Shown here in pieces: positions 22,925-33,583 of a DNA stretch of 64,000 nt. The stretch is from Pyrenochaeta sp. MPI-SDFR-AT-0127. Its lineage: Eukaryota > Ascomycota > Dothideomycetes > Pleosporales > Cucurbitariaceae. Numbering within the stretch: position 1 is the first letter of the stretch; each line of letters starts with the position of its first letter. The stretch spans positions 434,001 through 498,000 of the forward strand of contig JAGTJM010000023.1 of the NCBI GenBank assembly GCA_020747015.1, read 5' to 3'. The notes beneath the pieces are model-generated. The model was not told where the DNA came from and made no database searches. It was given only the letters and a program-made list of their open reading frames with translations. A program made the position numbers and the translations under genes.

Positions 22925-23838
22925 TGTTCCTTTCGCGAGTGATGGAATAGGACAGAAGGTCTTCGAGAGTATCAGCTCATATCGTAGAACGGCCCCCAAG
23001 CTCGTGGGGCGAGAATCAAGGTTGTTCCTGAATGCTGAGGTGGGCGTTCGCTGACTGCAAGGGCCTGTAGCCGCTGCGCACCACGAGTTGCTCCTCTTCG
23101 TATTTATGCTCCCGCAGAAATTACGGCCCGCAGCCTAGGGCTGAGCTAATAGATACGGTCTTTTGTTTCATTGCCATGCCCCATCTCAGTCAAGTATACC
23201 TAAATGTAGTTTATGGAGACGACGTCTCTGCGCTACGCAGCGTTATTGCTATGTCAACGCAACGACGAAGCTGTTTAGCTCGCGTATTGAAGGTGCGAGG
23301 AAGCATATACAGATTCTTGATCTGCCATACAGATGATCTTCGATGGCTATCACTCAAAGCGTGTAGTGTGCAAAGCCATAAGCGGCACTACGTGGGGTCC
23401 ACCGTTCCTACTTTCCCAGGCTGCTTATGCTCATTGGCGCCGGATATTCAATCAGAATGTCACAACGGCCATGGGCCACAAGGCAAGCGAAAGCTCTACC
23501 TCAAAAAGCGTACCGCCCAGGGATACACAGAGCAAATTGTTCTGATCGGGGCGGAAAGCCTTCTTACCATCAGCCTCTCTCGTTTGGTTTCAAGACTGGC
23601 AGTAATCCCCGGCTATATACATGCTACAGAGGCTGGCAACATCACGCCCCATCTAATTTAGGATTGAAGTCATCGAAATGGGGCGTCACATGCTCGTCAA
23701 GTTGCTGGAAAGAGACGGTGGAAGACGGGCGACACATTGTATAAGAGACAAGGTCTACGTTCAGCCAATGCATTCTCATGATTATCGAAATATCCCTCCT
23801 TCTCTCTTTCATCCGAAAACCTTCATTTCGTTTACAAT
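22925..23838. promoter_or_regulatory. Intergenic region with CCAAT box upstream of the fusion gene
   Basis: About 0.9 kb between divergent genes. A CCAAT at 23765-23769 lies about 70 bp upstream of the fusion gene's ATG, with a pyrimidine tract (CCCTCCTTCTCTCTTTC) between. A 161-codon frame at 23176-23661 has no gene-like features and was not called. Confidence 0.35.
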
Positions 23839-26149
23839 ATGTTCAAATATGTTGTTTGTTCTCTCTTGGCGGTCCAATGTGTGCATGCATTGACGGTGCA
23901 TTATGCGGACAATAGCTGCGATGCCCACAAAGCAATCATCGAAGAAGAAATGCAATTGGCTTGGGACATGGCCATTGCAGCATCTAAAGATGTCGAGAAA
24001 GGCAATTACTATCAGAACTTTTTCGCTGCCTCTCTCCGAAGCCAGCCGACATTCAAGGACGAAATCGCCGAGAGCTTCACCAAAATTTCGAATATGGCAT
24101 CTGGAACCAATCAAGAGTACATATTCGAGGTTACATGCAAGCCATCAAAATTTTGCAGCGATCCGTCCTATTATGCACACATGGGTGACGATAGGCAGAC
24201 GATGAACTTTTGTGACAGTTTCTTTGCACCTACTGGAGAGATTAAGGGAACAAATGATCGGACACAAGACTGCCAGTCCATGACCCTTAAAGAAGCTCAC
24301 CGATCCAAAGCAGCCGTACTTGTGCACGAGATGACGCACACGAGATATGCCATGCTCTATGAAGATCCGTACGTATACCAACCGAAACTTCGGAAACTTT
24401 GCTGACAACTATGCCAGCGCACTCGACTACGCATATGGTTTCACTACATCTTACCAATTAGCTCTTGGGGTTTTTGATCGCAGTTGTGCTCCATGGATCA
24501 AGAACAAGAAGACATCAAAGATTCTGTGTCCCAAGGCCAACGGTGAGGAAGGTGTGTGCGATGAGAAATACTCTGGGAAGAACGCCGACTCGTTTGCGCT
24601 TGTCGCTGCTGGGATCTACTTCTCAGAAAAGTGCAATCGAGCAATTCCACTACCCCCATTGCCAACGCCAATCTTCGTATTCAATCCCACTCCTGTGTCC
24701 TCTGTCCCTATCATCAGGCCGTCTTCCGCTGTCGGTTCCGGAGCTTCGGTCATCCTTCTCAGACCATCCATCGAACCTACCAAGGCATCTTCCATGGTAA
24801 TAGGAACCCCCGTTCCTAGATTTATGCCCAGAAACCGCCGCAATGAGCCGAAGCAAGCGTTGAATGTCCGAGCGTCGTGCCCAGTCTATGATGACTACAT
24901 AGCCTTTGATGATTCTCGTGAAGAGATTGTAGGGTATGTCCACTTCGGCGACTCTTACGGTGCTGGCATGGGCACTGGTACTACTACTACAGATGGTTGT
25001 CGGGTGGGTGAGAACAACTATGGAAAGTTGCTCCACAATTCCTGGAAAGATGGCAGCATACCTTTTGAGAACAAGGTCTGCTCAGGAGATACTACCAAAG
25101 GATTGAACCGACAAATCGACGAATGGAAAGATCCTAAGAAGGCCAACATTGGCACTGTCTCCATGGGCGGTAACGATCTCGGCTTTAGCGACCTGGTGTA
25201 CTACTGTATCATCACTCCAAACACGGCACGTTTAGGCTCGACTAACCGTAAAAATTGCCTCGACGCAGAGAAGAAAGCACAAGAGAAGATGAATGACCAG
25301 GGCGCGGACGGAATGAAGGCCAAACTTAAGGCAGCGTACCTAAGAATTTTGGAAAAGGCAGGCAGATCGGTAAGCATCTCATTCATCTCTGCGATTTGCG
25401 AACACATACTTACACCAAGGCAGGACTTCCAACTCTACGCGACAAGCTATGTGGGTTTCTTTAATTTCGATACGACTGACTGCGACAAATCTACATTCCA
25501 CTACTGGTGGGCTGCGTACAATCCTCCGTCTGACTGGCCACTTAACCGCATCGTGTACCTGACCCGAGATCTGCGCCGCGAGATTGACGGCCTTGTAATG
25601 GGTCTCAACAAGGTTATTGAAGAGGCTGTATCTGAAGCAAACGCGGAACATGGCGGACAACAAATTCATTACGTTGATGTCAATGGCCGCTTCATGGCCC
25701 GTCGCTGGTGCGAGCAGGGCGATTGGCACGAACCCGCGCCCAAAGTAGACACCACATGGTTCTTTCTTAGCGGCTGGCCCGACGTATCCATCGAAGTCTC
25801 CAGCGCAAATACCGCTGCAGTCGAAGCAGCAGAAGTCGAATCCCTCATCTCCGCAGGCCGCATACCTGTTCCGGATGCCAATTGCAGAGCTACGCTAGAC
25901 TCGGATGCCGATCCGTATGTGCGCGCCATGTGCTACCTCGCGGAAGCTGTGGCGGAGAATCGCAACGGCACGGAAGCGAGATATCTAGATGCGGCAAATG
26001 CTGAGATCAAGGAGGGTAATGTGACGAGTCAGCACATCGGCTACTTCACTCCCACACGGCAGATCAAGACATTTCACCCGCGAAGTCCAGGAATGGTGGC
26101 TTATCGAGACGCAGTCATCGAAAGTATAGCAAATGCGGGGCAGTTCTAA
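23839..26149 (+). CDS. Secreted aspzincin metalloprotease fused to an SGNH/GDSL hydrolase
   Basis: Three exons (23839-24368, 24418-25369, 25424-26149) give about 735 residues. Residues 1-18 are a signal peptide (MFKYVVCSLLAVQCVHAL). The first half is an aspzincin-like metalloprotease: HEMTH at 163-167, then, created by the first intron's removal, PALDYAYG with the Asp expected as third zinc ligand, and KNADSFALVAAGIYF closing the domain. A Pro/Ser/Val-rich linker (PLPPLPTPIFVFNPTPV onward) leads to an SGNH hydrolase: VHFGDSYGAG with nucleophile Ser356, SMGGNDLGF with Asn429, and FHPRSPGMV with His712. The Asp normally three residues before that His is Lys. The protease end and hydrolase start are in one uninterrupted exon, so this is not two adjacent genes. 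The second intron (54 nt) lacks stops, so a retained-intron form is possible. Substrates are unknown. Confidence 0.87.
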
Positions 26150-27181
26150 TACTCTTTATTTCTTTTGGCGACATTAGGGTTATCCCGTTGATCGTGCTGA
26201 ATAGCGGCATGGTGCTTCTGGCACCTCAGAGTTTCGTTCTGAGCCTTGGATATCGCGGAATGTGTTCATGAGCGGGCGCTCATTATTCGTTTTGCATGCA
26301 TTATTGCGTTTCGCTTCGCTAATTCCATACTTTTCGCTACGTTGCACACGGAGAATGTGATGTCACTTGTGTATTGTTGTGGCAGAGTGCGCGAGTTCAC
26401 ATGTAGCAAAGGAGTAAGATACGTCGGAGACACTCATTATGAAAACGCGCTTCATGTTGAAGCGCTTTGCAGAGATCACGCATGCAATAAGAAACAATGG
26501 AGAAATTGCTGTCGAAGGGCATGGACGAGTTTCACGGCACTAATCGTGAATATGTCTGGCTGGACCTTGGCATCGATTTAGTAAACATAGGGACGTCATA
26601 CATGACTTGGTTTATACTGATTGCATCTACTCTTAAGCGATTAAAGTTTAGCTGTGCGAATACAGATGAATGGCGGTTTGTTATGAGAAAAACCTACTTC
26701 CAAATTTCATTAGTGTTAAAAAATGCATGTAGTCTGCATGGACGGCTTCTGGAATTTGGGCGATGGCGTTTATAACTCTCCTTGGCACTGTACCTACAAA
26801 AACTTGGTCTTAATTGACGAAAATTTACCTGTTGGTTATCTCGAAGTGATAAATCTCGAAATGAAATGATCATGTACCTAACAGCATCGATCAACAGCAA
26901 GAAGCCTCGCGCACTGCTTCTACCTCAAGGCTCGGCCTAGGTGATACTGGGGTTTTACTTCAGTTTGGATGCATGCAGGAAGATTTGAACGAGATTACTC
27001 AGAGTTGTCGGATAGAGACATCCCGCGAGATGCATATTTAATGGGCTTTTTCCAGCGCTCAGGCCAGCAGGAGAACTTAATTCACGTCGTTCGAAGCATG
27101 CACGTCTCAGCGCAATCTACCGATCTTCCACGACTCGCAAGCCTGTAAATCTCCAATTCGCATCCCAACTAGCTCACGAAT
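26150..27181. other. Intergenic stretch
   Basis: About 1 kb between convergent genes, AT-rich, with short frames lacking domains. No gene was supported. Confidence 0.5.
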
Positions 27182-28186
27182 CTATGCGAGTGTGACGCTC
27201 CCATTCGCCGTATCTAGCACCATAATACCTCCATACACCACACCTTCCAGGATACCACTCTCCTGGAACCCTGATCTTAAAACATCCGCACCAGGATCAG
27301 TCGGGTTCTTATTGACACCGAAATGATACGCACCGTTGCCCGAAATGTCGTTTGGCAAGGGTTCTGTCACCTGTGTAAGTGGCTCATTGGCGGACGATTG
27401 GAAAACTTGGATTGTGTTGGCGTTAAAGTCCAATTGAAGTGCGAGATTAGTCCACACGCCTTTAGTGAAGGGTGTCGTGAATAGTGTCTTGGTCCCTGCA
27501 GCCGTGTTACCTTGGAGTACGAGATCGTTCTTCGTGCTGCCGTTGCTGCCAAGTAGAGTACCAGTGCGCAGCATGAACAAGTTGGCGCTGAAGTCAGCGC
27601 GTTCGAGAAAAACGAGCGAGTACTCGTGGCTGATGTTGAGGGGGTGGTCAACACTTGGGCGAAGAGATACATGGAGGGTCTTGACGCCAGTGGTCGTGTT
27701 GCCGCCGCCATTGGGATTGAGTTCGGTGCGGCGAACGGCGGTTTGCGCGTTGGCAGGGTCATTGCCAGGAACAAAGATAGATTCGTCGCTGGAGCTGTTT
27801 AGTACGGATTTCAATGAGTGAGTCAGAAACACCGACTTGATTTGCACCTCAAATGCCTTTGCGCCGACCTTGGCATCAAAGATCGACGGCTCCACATTTG
27901 GGAACGCAACCAGCTGGCTGAAAGTCAGATCTATTTTTGGTAAGTAATGAAACCGTGCGACAGTAATGATGAAACACTGACTTTGGCCTTTGACGAAATC
28001 TTTTCCGAAAGGCCCAGTAGATAGATCAAAGTCCGCCTCCGTAGCATTCGCCTTGACTCTACCATCATACACAACATTTGTCGTCGCCACCGTACCAGCC
28101 GCAGCAGTATAGAGATGCTGTCGACGAACTGCGTGACCCTGCGCAATCGCTGCTACAGACAAGAGAATGATGGATTTTGCAAGCAT
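27182..28186 (-). CDS. Glycoside hydrolase family 131 protein (secreted)
   Basis: Two exons (28186-27982 and 27930-27182) give about 317 residues. Residues 1-17 (MLAKSIILLSVAAIAQG) form a signal peptide. Removing the 51-nt intron creates FVKGQNLTFSQLV, which fits the family. Further GH131-type blocks are VVYDGRVKANATEADFDLS, VKTLHVSLRPSVDHPLNISH with EYSLVFLERADFS, NLFMLRTGTLLGSNG, TPFTKGVWTNLALQLDFNAN, NGAYHFGVNKNPT and SGFQESGILEGVVYGGI near the C-terminus. GH131 enzymes act on beta-1,3/1,4- and 1,6-glucans and cellulose derivatives and are confined to fungi and oomycete-like organisms, consistent with plant-wall or fungal-wall turnover. No carbohydrate-binding module is attached. The intron is a multiple of three and free of stops, so gene finders may miss it. 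Confidence 0.92.
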   Translation of the reverse strand: MLAKSIILLSVAAIAQGHAVRRQHLYTAAAGTVATTNVVYDGRVKANATEADFDLSTGPFGKDFVKGQSQCFIITVARFHYLPKIDLTFSQLVAFPNVEPSIFDAKVGAKAFEVQIKSVFLTHSLKSVLNSSSDESIFVPGNDPANAQTAVRRTELNPNGGGNTTTGVKTLHVSLRPSVDHPLNISHEYSLVFLERADFSANLFMLRTGTLLGSNGSTKNDLVLQGNTAAGTKTLFTTPFTKGVWTNLALQLDFNANTIQVFQSSANEPLTQVTEPLPNDISGNGAYHFGVNKNPTDPGADVLRSGFQESGILEGVVYGGIMVLDTANGSVTLA

Positions 28187-30429
28187 TTTTAATTTATATT
28201 GAAAGAGTGGCTGTGGGTAAGGAATAAATCGGAACTAGAGAAACGAATGAATGAAGTTTAACTAAAGAAAAAGATATTCTGTCGAGCACATATTTGAGGT
28301 ATCCAACTGGATTTATCTATGACAGAGACGGTGATCCATGAAGCGGTCCTATTTGTTTCAAGCTACATATCGGCTTTAACAAAGTCCCGCCGAGAGGGGC
28401 CTGCGCGTGTTTCGCGGAAGCCGACGGAGCATTGGCGTGAACATGTATGAACTACTGCAGTGCAATGGACAAAAATATGACACTTAGAACTGTTGCAAGA
28501 GATACCTTCTTTGTGTCGGAGCCGTTACACTGGATACCGGAAAGAAATGGGAGTGGACACTAAGCTACTTTCTCGTGGCAGTCTGCCCCGCGACCACGAA
28601 CAGCGATCTTCGAAGCTGATACATCGGGACGACAGAGCCTTTGGTGCGCATGAAAGTATATGAGCGACCGTTTGAGAATACAATATCGCCAAGATCGGAC
28701 AAATTTTCTAAGCCTGGGTCTAGCACAGTACATTCCTCATGACGATGCCGTTTGGACAACGTCGATTTTCATGGCACCCACCGGCAACCAAAACCACTAT
28801 CACAGCTTCTGAGTTATTGCCTATATTGGTCCTAGATATTTAAAGGAAAGCTAAGCAAGCTGCACTATCCTAATCTGTGTAGATTCGTCCTTCAATCCTA
28901 GCAGCACGTACATTAGCCTTTGTAGGGCACTGTCATTAAGTTCAACCCGGTGGGTGCAAAGTGTATCATCCCAGGAGAGAGAAACCACCACGTTGCCCAA
29001 AGACGCGAATAAAATACCTCTGTAATTTCTGCTACCTTGTTCGACCAAAGGCCGTAAACGCTAGCAGCACTGCCACGACAAGATAAAAACAGTGTCCCCA
29101 ATATGTTTTGTTAGGGGGTTTGCCTCCATCGCGTGCTAGCATTCAACCCTTCGTTTCGCTTCGTGTCCCTTCATCCAAACATCTAACAAGAATTACAACC
29201 TCAAGACATCACTGATTCACTTTCTACTTTTGCTCAAGCCAACGTGCCTTGCCTGCGAAAGATAATGTGGACAGCTGTTTGCAGCAAGTGCGAGAGGACC
29301 CGCTTCTGAAGGGCGAGTTTGTTGACCTCTGAGCTTTTTTCATGCAATCGGCCTGGTTCGAGGTCTTTTTCTAGCAGGTATCTCAATTTTTTCTTGTATT
29401 CACCGTCTCAATGTGCCCATGGCCCTCCTAAATGTGTCCATACCATTCTCAAGCATGCCCCAGCGCGACTCGAGAAATGCGCGTTGCTATGTTGGCTCCT
29501 GGGGCTCCGCAGTAATATACTCTACCTCTTTGTTAGCAAGTTGTTGGACAATCAATAGCAAAACGAGGACATCTAGAAGTGGCTCAACTAGGTGACGCTC
29601 GAGAATTTGCTTTCCCACAACGTTGATAAATACTTTAGCTCGTCTCAAATATTTGATATTAATCTACGTCGATAAGCTTAGACTAATTTGCTCATCTTGT
29701 ATTAGACTCTCTGCTTATCTAAGGCTTCTTCAGACGAGAACTTGTCCATACTTTGCTTAATTGAGTCCACCATAGCTTTCATCGTCAGTGTAGGGTTGCG
29801 TGTTCATGACGTGGCTTTAGTGTAACTCGATACTCGAGGCTTTATTTGCACGTTCCGCGATTTTCAAGTGGCTGGGGAGAATGGCAGCTACCTACAACGA
29901 TATAGTGATGCTGGTCAGAACGCGTGCGTGTGAAGCGCTCTTCGCAAGGCTACGCAACTTAGCGAAGGATATGCGCTTAAAATTAGAACAGATTTTGAAA
30001 GTAACCATTTTGAAAATATCTCTGTAGCTGCTTGTTATGCATAACAGAAGCCACCGAGACACGATGTTTATTGTGACAAGGCAATCTGAGAACATGTCGA
30101 TTTTGATTTGAAATGAAATTTAATGACATGAGAAATTTTAGCGCATCTAGAAGTATTAAACGGAACTTGATTCCTAAATAGCGTTTATTCCTAGTGTGGT
30201 TTGAGATGTATTTGTATAGAAACGTCTATTCTCTATCTATAGAGTCTGCTTATGGTACGCCCAAACTTCAGCCTCATTGCTTACTACCCCGCACACAGCC
30301 ATGAACCATATTATTCCTATACCATGCATCTCAACAATACATCATCCTCTGAGACCACTTCGATAGTGGAGGTTCAACGATACCGCGGCAGGAAGTGGCG
30401 AGTCGATCGATAACACATAGAGTTCCAGC
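28187..30429. other. Gene-poor 2.2-kb stretch
   Basis: Between the GH131 and HET genes. I find only short frames on both strands, no recognisable transposon remnant, no terminal repeats and no RNA gene. It is AT-rich around 29600-30250. Confidence 0.5.
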
Positions 30430-32175
30430 ATGTCCGTTGGCGGCCTTCCAACTCGACACCCCGGCCACACAACAGGTCCTCGGGAGCATAGTGAATTCCC
30501 TTTATATGTCTACGAGCCGTTGGAGAGCGACCAACATATCAGACTTTTGCAAGTATCGGCATCAACATTTAATTTTTATAATGAAGACGATGGATTTCCG
30601 ACCCTAAGCTTAGATGAGCTACATTGTGAGCTTGTACAAGTTCCTTTAAGCCACTGTGGCCTCTACCAAGCGGTTTCCTATGCTTGGGGTGATCCTGCCC
30701 AAGATCATTTTGTCAGAATAAACGGCCAATACGCCTTGCCAATTACCCGCACTCTAGCCAATACGCTCCCACAGCTGATTTCAATATGCTCAACTGGCTT
30801 CTTGTGGATTGATCAGATCTGTATCGATCAGTCGAATAAGCAGGAGCGTAGTCTTCAAGTTTCAATCATGGGAGAAATCTACAGTTGTGCTTTGGAAGTC
30901 TTGATTTGGACTGGCGGCGATATTGATTGGTTTCCAGAGATGAAGAAACGATTGCCACACTCGGATGCTTTAGACCTGCATCACATCGAGGCTTTAGTCC
31001 AGCTGTTTTGCCGTCCTTGGTTTAGTCGAGGCTGGACCATTCAAGAGGCTGTGCTGGCGAATGTAGCAACCGTAATAGTAGGGTCTTGTCTCTTATCATT
31101 AGAAGATCTCAAGCGCGCATGGCACAGAGAGAGCAATAAATACTCAGGATATCAACTACGCAGCTGCCAAGTAGGCGTCGCTTCTTTCGAGGTCATCAAC
31201 AGTTTGAGGAATGATCGTTCAGCTCGTTTTCGCGACTCCGGGTTTGATGGTCTGCTAAACGGCCTTGGAGATACTCGAACTTCCGATGTACGTGATCACG
31301 TATATGCCTTTCTGGGCTTGAATCAAGATCGGCGAATTAAAATCACGCCCGATTACAATGCTTCAGCCTGCGAGGTATTTATCAACACGACAAGGGCTAT
31401 CATAGAGGGAACAAAAACCCTGGACTGCTTCAGATTTTTGCCATTTGATAGATCAGGAGACCTGGAGCTACCATCATGGGTCCCAGATTGGTCAAAGAAA
31501 CATTCGAGGCCACCTGTCAGGCTGCATTCAGTAACCGGGGATCTCCCTCCATTTAAAGCAGCCAAAGAATTCCGTCACAATACCGAATTATGTCCTTCCT
31601 TGGGAGGCGACGTTCTCTGGGTTCTCGGACGCGTTATTGACACCACTGAGCTCAGATTACCCGGCCTATGCAGTTTTGTGGACAAGACTATATATATGAG
31701 ATCGAATGTTCGAAAATCAGCACCCCCACGTTTCTTTTCATTGACTGATGAACAAGTAACTATGATTGACGACCTTGGTCTGACTGACCGAGCACAAAGT
31801 CTGAGGGAAAGGTTGCTGACCGTAATGGTAGCTGGCAATTGCGATCCCAATTCCATACTTCACATGTACGACAATGGCCTTCCAAAACGTGGTGCTACTG
31901 AAAAATTCGATAGCGTCACCATTCACCGCATGCGGAAAATGTGGGATTACCAAATGTGGCTCACGCAATCGGGGAGATTGTCGCTCATTCCGCCCATCGA
32001 CTGTGAGAAAGGGGATGTGATTGCTATTATACATGGTTGTGAAACTCCGGTACTGATGAGAAGTAGGGAGGATGGCACATACGCTGTGTTAGGTCTATGT
32101 TACCTGGAAGACACGATGTTTGGCGAAGCAGTTACCTGGGAAGAGAATGAGGCTACCTTTTTCCAGTTATCATGA
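30430..32175 (+). CDS. HET-domain (heterokaryon incompatibility) protein
   Basis: A single-exon protein of 581 residues. The HET domain spans about residues 78-210 with its three signature blocks: YQAVSYAWGDP, FLWIDQICIDQSNKQER and CRPWFSRGWTIQE. The rest (WVPDWS at about residue 355, GDVIAIIHGCETPVLMR near the C-terminus) is the variable region common to fungal HET proteins without NACHT/WD40 or ankyrin repeats. HET-domain proteins trigger cell death on non-self recognition between fungal individuals or, by inference, in other immune-like responses. The start is the first ATG of the frame. There is no signal peptide or intron. Confidence 0.93.
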   Translation: MSVGGLPTRHPGHTTGPREHSEFPLYVYEPLESDQHIRLLQVSASTFNFYNEDDGFPTLSLDELHCELVQVPLSHCGLYQAVSYAWGDPAQDHFVRINGQYALPITRTLANTLPQLISICSTGFLWIDQICIDQSNKQERSLQVSIMGEIYSCALEVLIWTGGDIDWFPEMKKRLPHSDALDLHHIEALVQLFCRPWFSRGWTIQEAVLANVATVIVGSCLLSLEDLKRAWHRESNKYSGYQLRSCQVGVASFEVINSLRNDRSARFRDSGFDGLLNGLGDTRTSDVRDHVYAFLGLNQDRRIKITPDYNASACEVFINTTRAIIEGTKTLDCFRFLPFDRSGDLELPSWVPDWSKKHSRPPVRLHSVTGDLPPFKAAKEFRHNTELCPSLGGDVLWVLGRVIDTTELRLPGLCSFVDKTIYMRSNVRKSAPPRFFSLTDEQVTMIDDLGLTDRAQSLRERLLTVMVAGNCDPNSILHMYDNGLPKRGATEKFDSVTIHRMRKMWDYQMWLTQSGRLSLIPPIDCEKGDVIAIIHGCETPVLMRSREDGTYAVLGLCYLEDTMFGEAVTWEENEATFFQLS

Positions 32176-32532
32176 CAAATATATGTGTAAGCAGCCCCCA
32201 AAATAGTTACGCAGATAAAAAAAAGCAAGAAGATTTAGGGCTTAATGAGCTACTGTCATACATTCAACAGCGACCTTTCCAAGGATATTGAGTAGTTCTC
32301 ATCCTTTCTCTTCTGTACCAGCAGTACTTGCGTTAGCAGCCGCCGGTTACGGAACAAGATCAACTAGTAGCACGACCAACCATCCAGCCTAACCTCGTTA
32401 ACGAGTACAGTCAATTGTCACTTGTTGCGCGTGTCCTACTAAGTTGAATTAAAGCTAATATTGAATCAACACTTCGATAAGGCCAACTTAGAAGACCGGT
32501 CCATGCTCTCAGTGTTTGGCCATACTCCTTAT
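32176..32532. other. Convergent intergenic stretch
   Basis: 357 bp between the 3' ends of the HET and Hsp70-like genes. No gene was seen. Confidence 0.5.
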
Positions 32533-33583
32533 CTACAACTCATTCTGAGTATCCGAATAAAAGCTAGATCGCCATTGACAGCCCCAGGCAGGTTTTACAT
32601 TCATCTCGAAATCGACTGTATCCATATGCACGTGTGCTGCATGAGCTGTAAAGTTTGTGCCATCGAAGATTGAACTCGATACTCGCGCGTCTCGGACAAG
32701 GTCTGTGTTCAGCATCTTCGTGAGGAGGTTGCGTAGCGATTCGTTCTTTGCGTCGTCACCATATACAACTAATTGATGGATTCGTTCCGGGAGATAAACG
32801 CCACTGGGAGGATTTGCCAAAATGTGGCTCAGACTGTGCTCTATTGCGTCCAATTGGTATTCTTCGTCAATCTTTGGACCACTTGTGAAGTCTGGAACCG
32901 GATCCACGATACCGGCTTCTCCCATAGTGAGCAAGCCAACATTGTACCAGTGAGTGCTGTAATCTATAGCAAGAACAACCCAAGGCTCTTCGTCAAATTT
33001 CGGCGTAGTGTCAGGTCTGTGTGCAAGCACTACAGATTTTGCGGCTTGTGCGGTAGGCAAAACTTGACGAAGTCCAAGAGCCTGAAGAGCCTCTTGTGCC
33101 ACGTCGATTTTGTGGTCTTCCACAACGTCAAGGCTGAGTGCGGCAAAGCAGATGTTAGTACCGAGATATGCCTCTACAGCCGTCTTCAGATTTTGCATTA
33201 CGCCTAGAGTGCTCCCAATGTTTGAGTTTCGACAGACACTTGTTACGGACCCGAATAATGGAGTCAAGAGATGCAGACCTGGAGCAAGAAGTTGGCAAAG
33301 AGTTGTATCCTCCTTCGGTGCTGGCGCTCTTGGTTTTCTCATGAAAGCTTGATACTCTGGTGATCCCTGAACTTGGGCGACGGGCACAGATGTTCCATCT
33401 TTCAGGTAGATCGATGCGATACTATCAAATCGTGTGAGCGATAAGCGTAGACGATGAAGAAGTGACGAACCCGTAGTCAGGCGTCAGCCTGAAGGCGACT
33501 CCAGGAGCACGAGGACGAATTGGGTGCTGAGCTGCAACGCCGACCACAATTGTGAAAAGGTGAAGCACAAATGTTATCAACAT
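32533..33583 (-). CDS. Secreted Hsp70/actin-like ATPase-domain protein
   Basis: Two exons (33583-33471 and 33421-32533) joined by a 49-nt intron (weak GTTCGT donor) give about 333 residues. Residues 1-19 (MLITFVLHLFTIVVGVAAQ) are a signal peptide. The intron junction creates LTPDYGIASIYLKDGTSVPV, which resembles the phosphate-1 loop of Hsp70/actin ATPases (DxG-x-x-S/T), followed by a GSPEYQAFMRK segment. A second loop-like segment is WVVLAIDYSTHWYNVGLL. RIHQLVVYGDDAKNESLRNLL resembles the Hsp70 adenosine-motif region, where the gene normally has a GG-rich loop. It is far shorter than Hsp70 (about 640 residues) and lacks the substrate domain and a KDEL-type signal. Assignment to the Hsp70-like fold is by pattern only. 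Its function outside the cytosol is unknown. Confidence 0.68.

Noticed and set aside
23176..23661. 161-codon frame upstream of the fusion gene
   Set aside because: No domain, unlikely composition, and it lies in the promoter region.
23839..26149. Two separate genes (protease then lipase) instead of one
   Set aside because: The last part of the protease domain and the start of the hydrolase share one exon, with the frame open throughout and no internal promoter or stop.
26150..30429. Degenerate transposon in the gene-poor stretches
   Set aside because: No reverse transcriptase, integrase or transposase fragment and no terminal repeats were recognised on either strand, so not called.
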